Positions 63,371-64,000 of a stretch of 64,000 nt of DNA are shown here, piece by piece; position 1 is the first letter of the stretch; each line of letters starts with the position of its first letter. Under the pieces are notes generated by a model that was not told the origin of the DNA, made no database searches, and saw only the letters and a list, made by a program, of their open reading frames with translations. The stretch lies in assembly GCA_012845835.1 (NCBI GenBank), contig JABAKD010000012.1, forward strand, positions 8,793,973 through 8,857,972. The letters are read 5' to 3'. Both the position numbers and the translations under genes were made by a program. The DNA is from Undaria pinnatifida (taxonomy: Eukaryota; Sar; Phaeophyceae; Laminariales; Alariaceae).

Positions 63371-63646
63371 CACCACTCAGTACCATTACCAGTCTTCGGG
63401 ACTCAATCAATTACCATGCCAGTGCCCGTCATTTTGGAGGGCCCAATCCCAAGAGTACCAAGAACCGAAACGACTGAGTCTGTGCCGGTCCCAAGGGCAC
63501 CTGGAGCCGAGGTGGCTGAGTCCTCGCCAGTTCCAAGGGTTGTTGTTCTCACATTAACTCATATAACCAAGCCCGTGGTCACAGGACAGACTCCAATCAC
63601 TCTGGAGGGGAAGAATACCGCAGGGAAAAACACACAGCAAACCTAA
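63371..63646 (+). CDS. Pro/Val/Glu/Thr repeat protein exon
   Basis: The plus frame from about 63371 to a TAA at 63644 encodes imperfect repeats of a block of 15-17 residues (PRVPRTETTESVPVP, RAPGAEVAESSPVP), then VVVLTLTHITKPVVTGQTP. The same block type continues downstream in pieces (VPGAEATGSSSVLK at about 63886) and the first block recurs almost unchanged at 63956-64000, where the window ends. A similar VLTLT..VVTGQ stretch is at 27598-27660, there followed by a membrane helix. This suggests a family of repeat-bearing surface-type proteins, but no start or splice sites are fixed. Confidence 0.38.
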   Translation, partial: HHSVPLPVFGTQSITMPVPVILEGPIPRVPRTETTESVPVPRAPGAEVAESSPVPRVVVLTLTHITKPVVTGQTPITLEGKNTAGKNTQQT

Positions 63647-64000
63647 CGTGGTGCATGCAGGTATATCATAGCTGAAGCAATTCATGCATCCGCCAAAAAA
63701 TATAAGCAAATGAACAAATGAAATCGGATGTCAGCCTACGTACGTGCCAGGCCCATACTGGCACACACGTTTCAAGACTCGCATCTGAAACCGACTACAC
63801 AACCAATGTACAAATCCGAGGGGGGGAAAAGGAACTACGATAGCAAGGAAAGAAGAGAAAGAAGGAGGGAAATAGAAAACAAACCAAGGTACCAGGAGCG
63901 GAAGCGACTGGATCTTCGTCAGTTTTAAAGGTTCCATGCGCTGAAATGGCCGAGTCCCAATCCCAAGAGTACCAAGAACCGAAACGACTGAGTCTGTGCC
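63647..64000 (+). repeat. further repeat blocks of the Pro/Val/Glu sequence
   Basis: 63880-64000 reproduces the coding repeat of 63430-63540: CCAATCCCAAGAGTACCAAG and AACCGAAACGACTGAGTCTG are present at both. The intervening 63650-63880 shows no gene. Confidence 0.7.

Overview
This window looks like repeat-dense nuclear DNA of a eukaryote, most likely an alga or other protist. The signs are tyrosine-recombinase retrotransposon ORFs, tRNA-derived short repeats with pol III box motifs, hAT-type elements with 8-bp target duplications, long homopolymer C/G runs, CAG/CTG microsatellites, and small genes split by short GT-AG introns (most fitted introns are 73-118 bp). Base composition is intermediate. 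Nothing bacterial, no rRNA, no CRISPR and no intact tRNA gene was seen. The retrotransposon type would suit a stramenopile, but the lineage cannot be fixed from this sequence.

Layout. 0-12 kb is mostly anonymous, with a possible exon at 4.6 kb, a modular minus-strand gene whose exons all fit phase 1 (8.2-10.0 kb), and GC-hairpin motifs. 12-31 kb carries dispersed repeats: a hAT-type MITE at 14.0 kb, tRNA-derived elements at 20.0, 20.7 and 25.3 kb, a TA-flanked inverted-repeat element at 27.0 kb, a TIR-element copy at 29.8 kb, and a 3-exon gene candidate at 21.7-22.5 kb. 31-41 kb holds several small candidate genes (minus 31.0-31.5, plus 33.6-34.2, plus 36.1-36.6, minus 40.5-40.9 kb). 41.3-43.3 kb has a complete hAT MITE and a solo LTR side by side, then a C-rich block.

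44.56-51.35 kb is the main feature: a retrotransposon of the DIRS/Ngaro type with gag, reverse transcriptase-RNase H and tyrosine recombinase. Its ends are split direct repeats in the order A1-ORFs-B1A2-B2. It carries frameshifts, two in-frame TAG codons and a lost RNase H glutamate. Directly to its right is a tRNA-derived element (51.35-54.3 kb) that was itself split by a 2.6-kb non-autonomous hAT element with perfect 33-bp ends and an 8-bp duplication.

54.9-55.4 kb is a small three-exon gene, apparently complete. Immediately after its stop begins a nested block of about 7.6 kb (55.38-62.95 kb). An outer inverted-repeat element, recognised by its paralogue at 29.8 kb, was entered by a foldback-like element of 6.4 kb. 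That inner element has about 270-bp inverted ends and is filled with a 58-bp minisatellite, a five-copy 341-bp array and a 440-bp-arm palindrome. The outer element was later hit by a 304-bp tRNA-derived SINE. Several insertions can be verified inside the window because a related empty site exists elsewhere in it.

The host-like genes are small and unrecognised, and their products cannot be placed in a pathway. Their main value is that exon lengths and intron phases agree. The clearest stories are the order of transposon invasions and the unusual structure of the element families.
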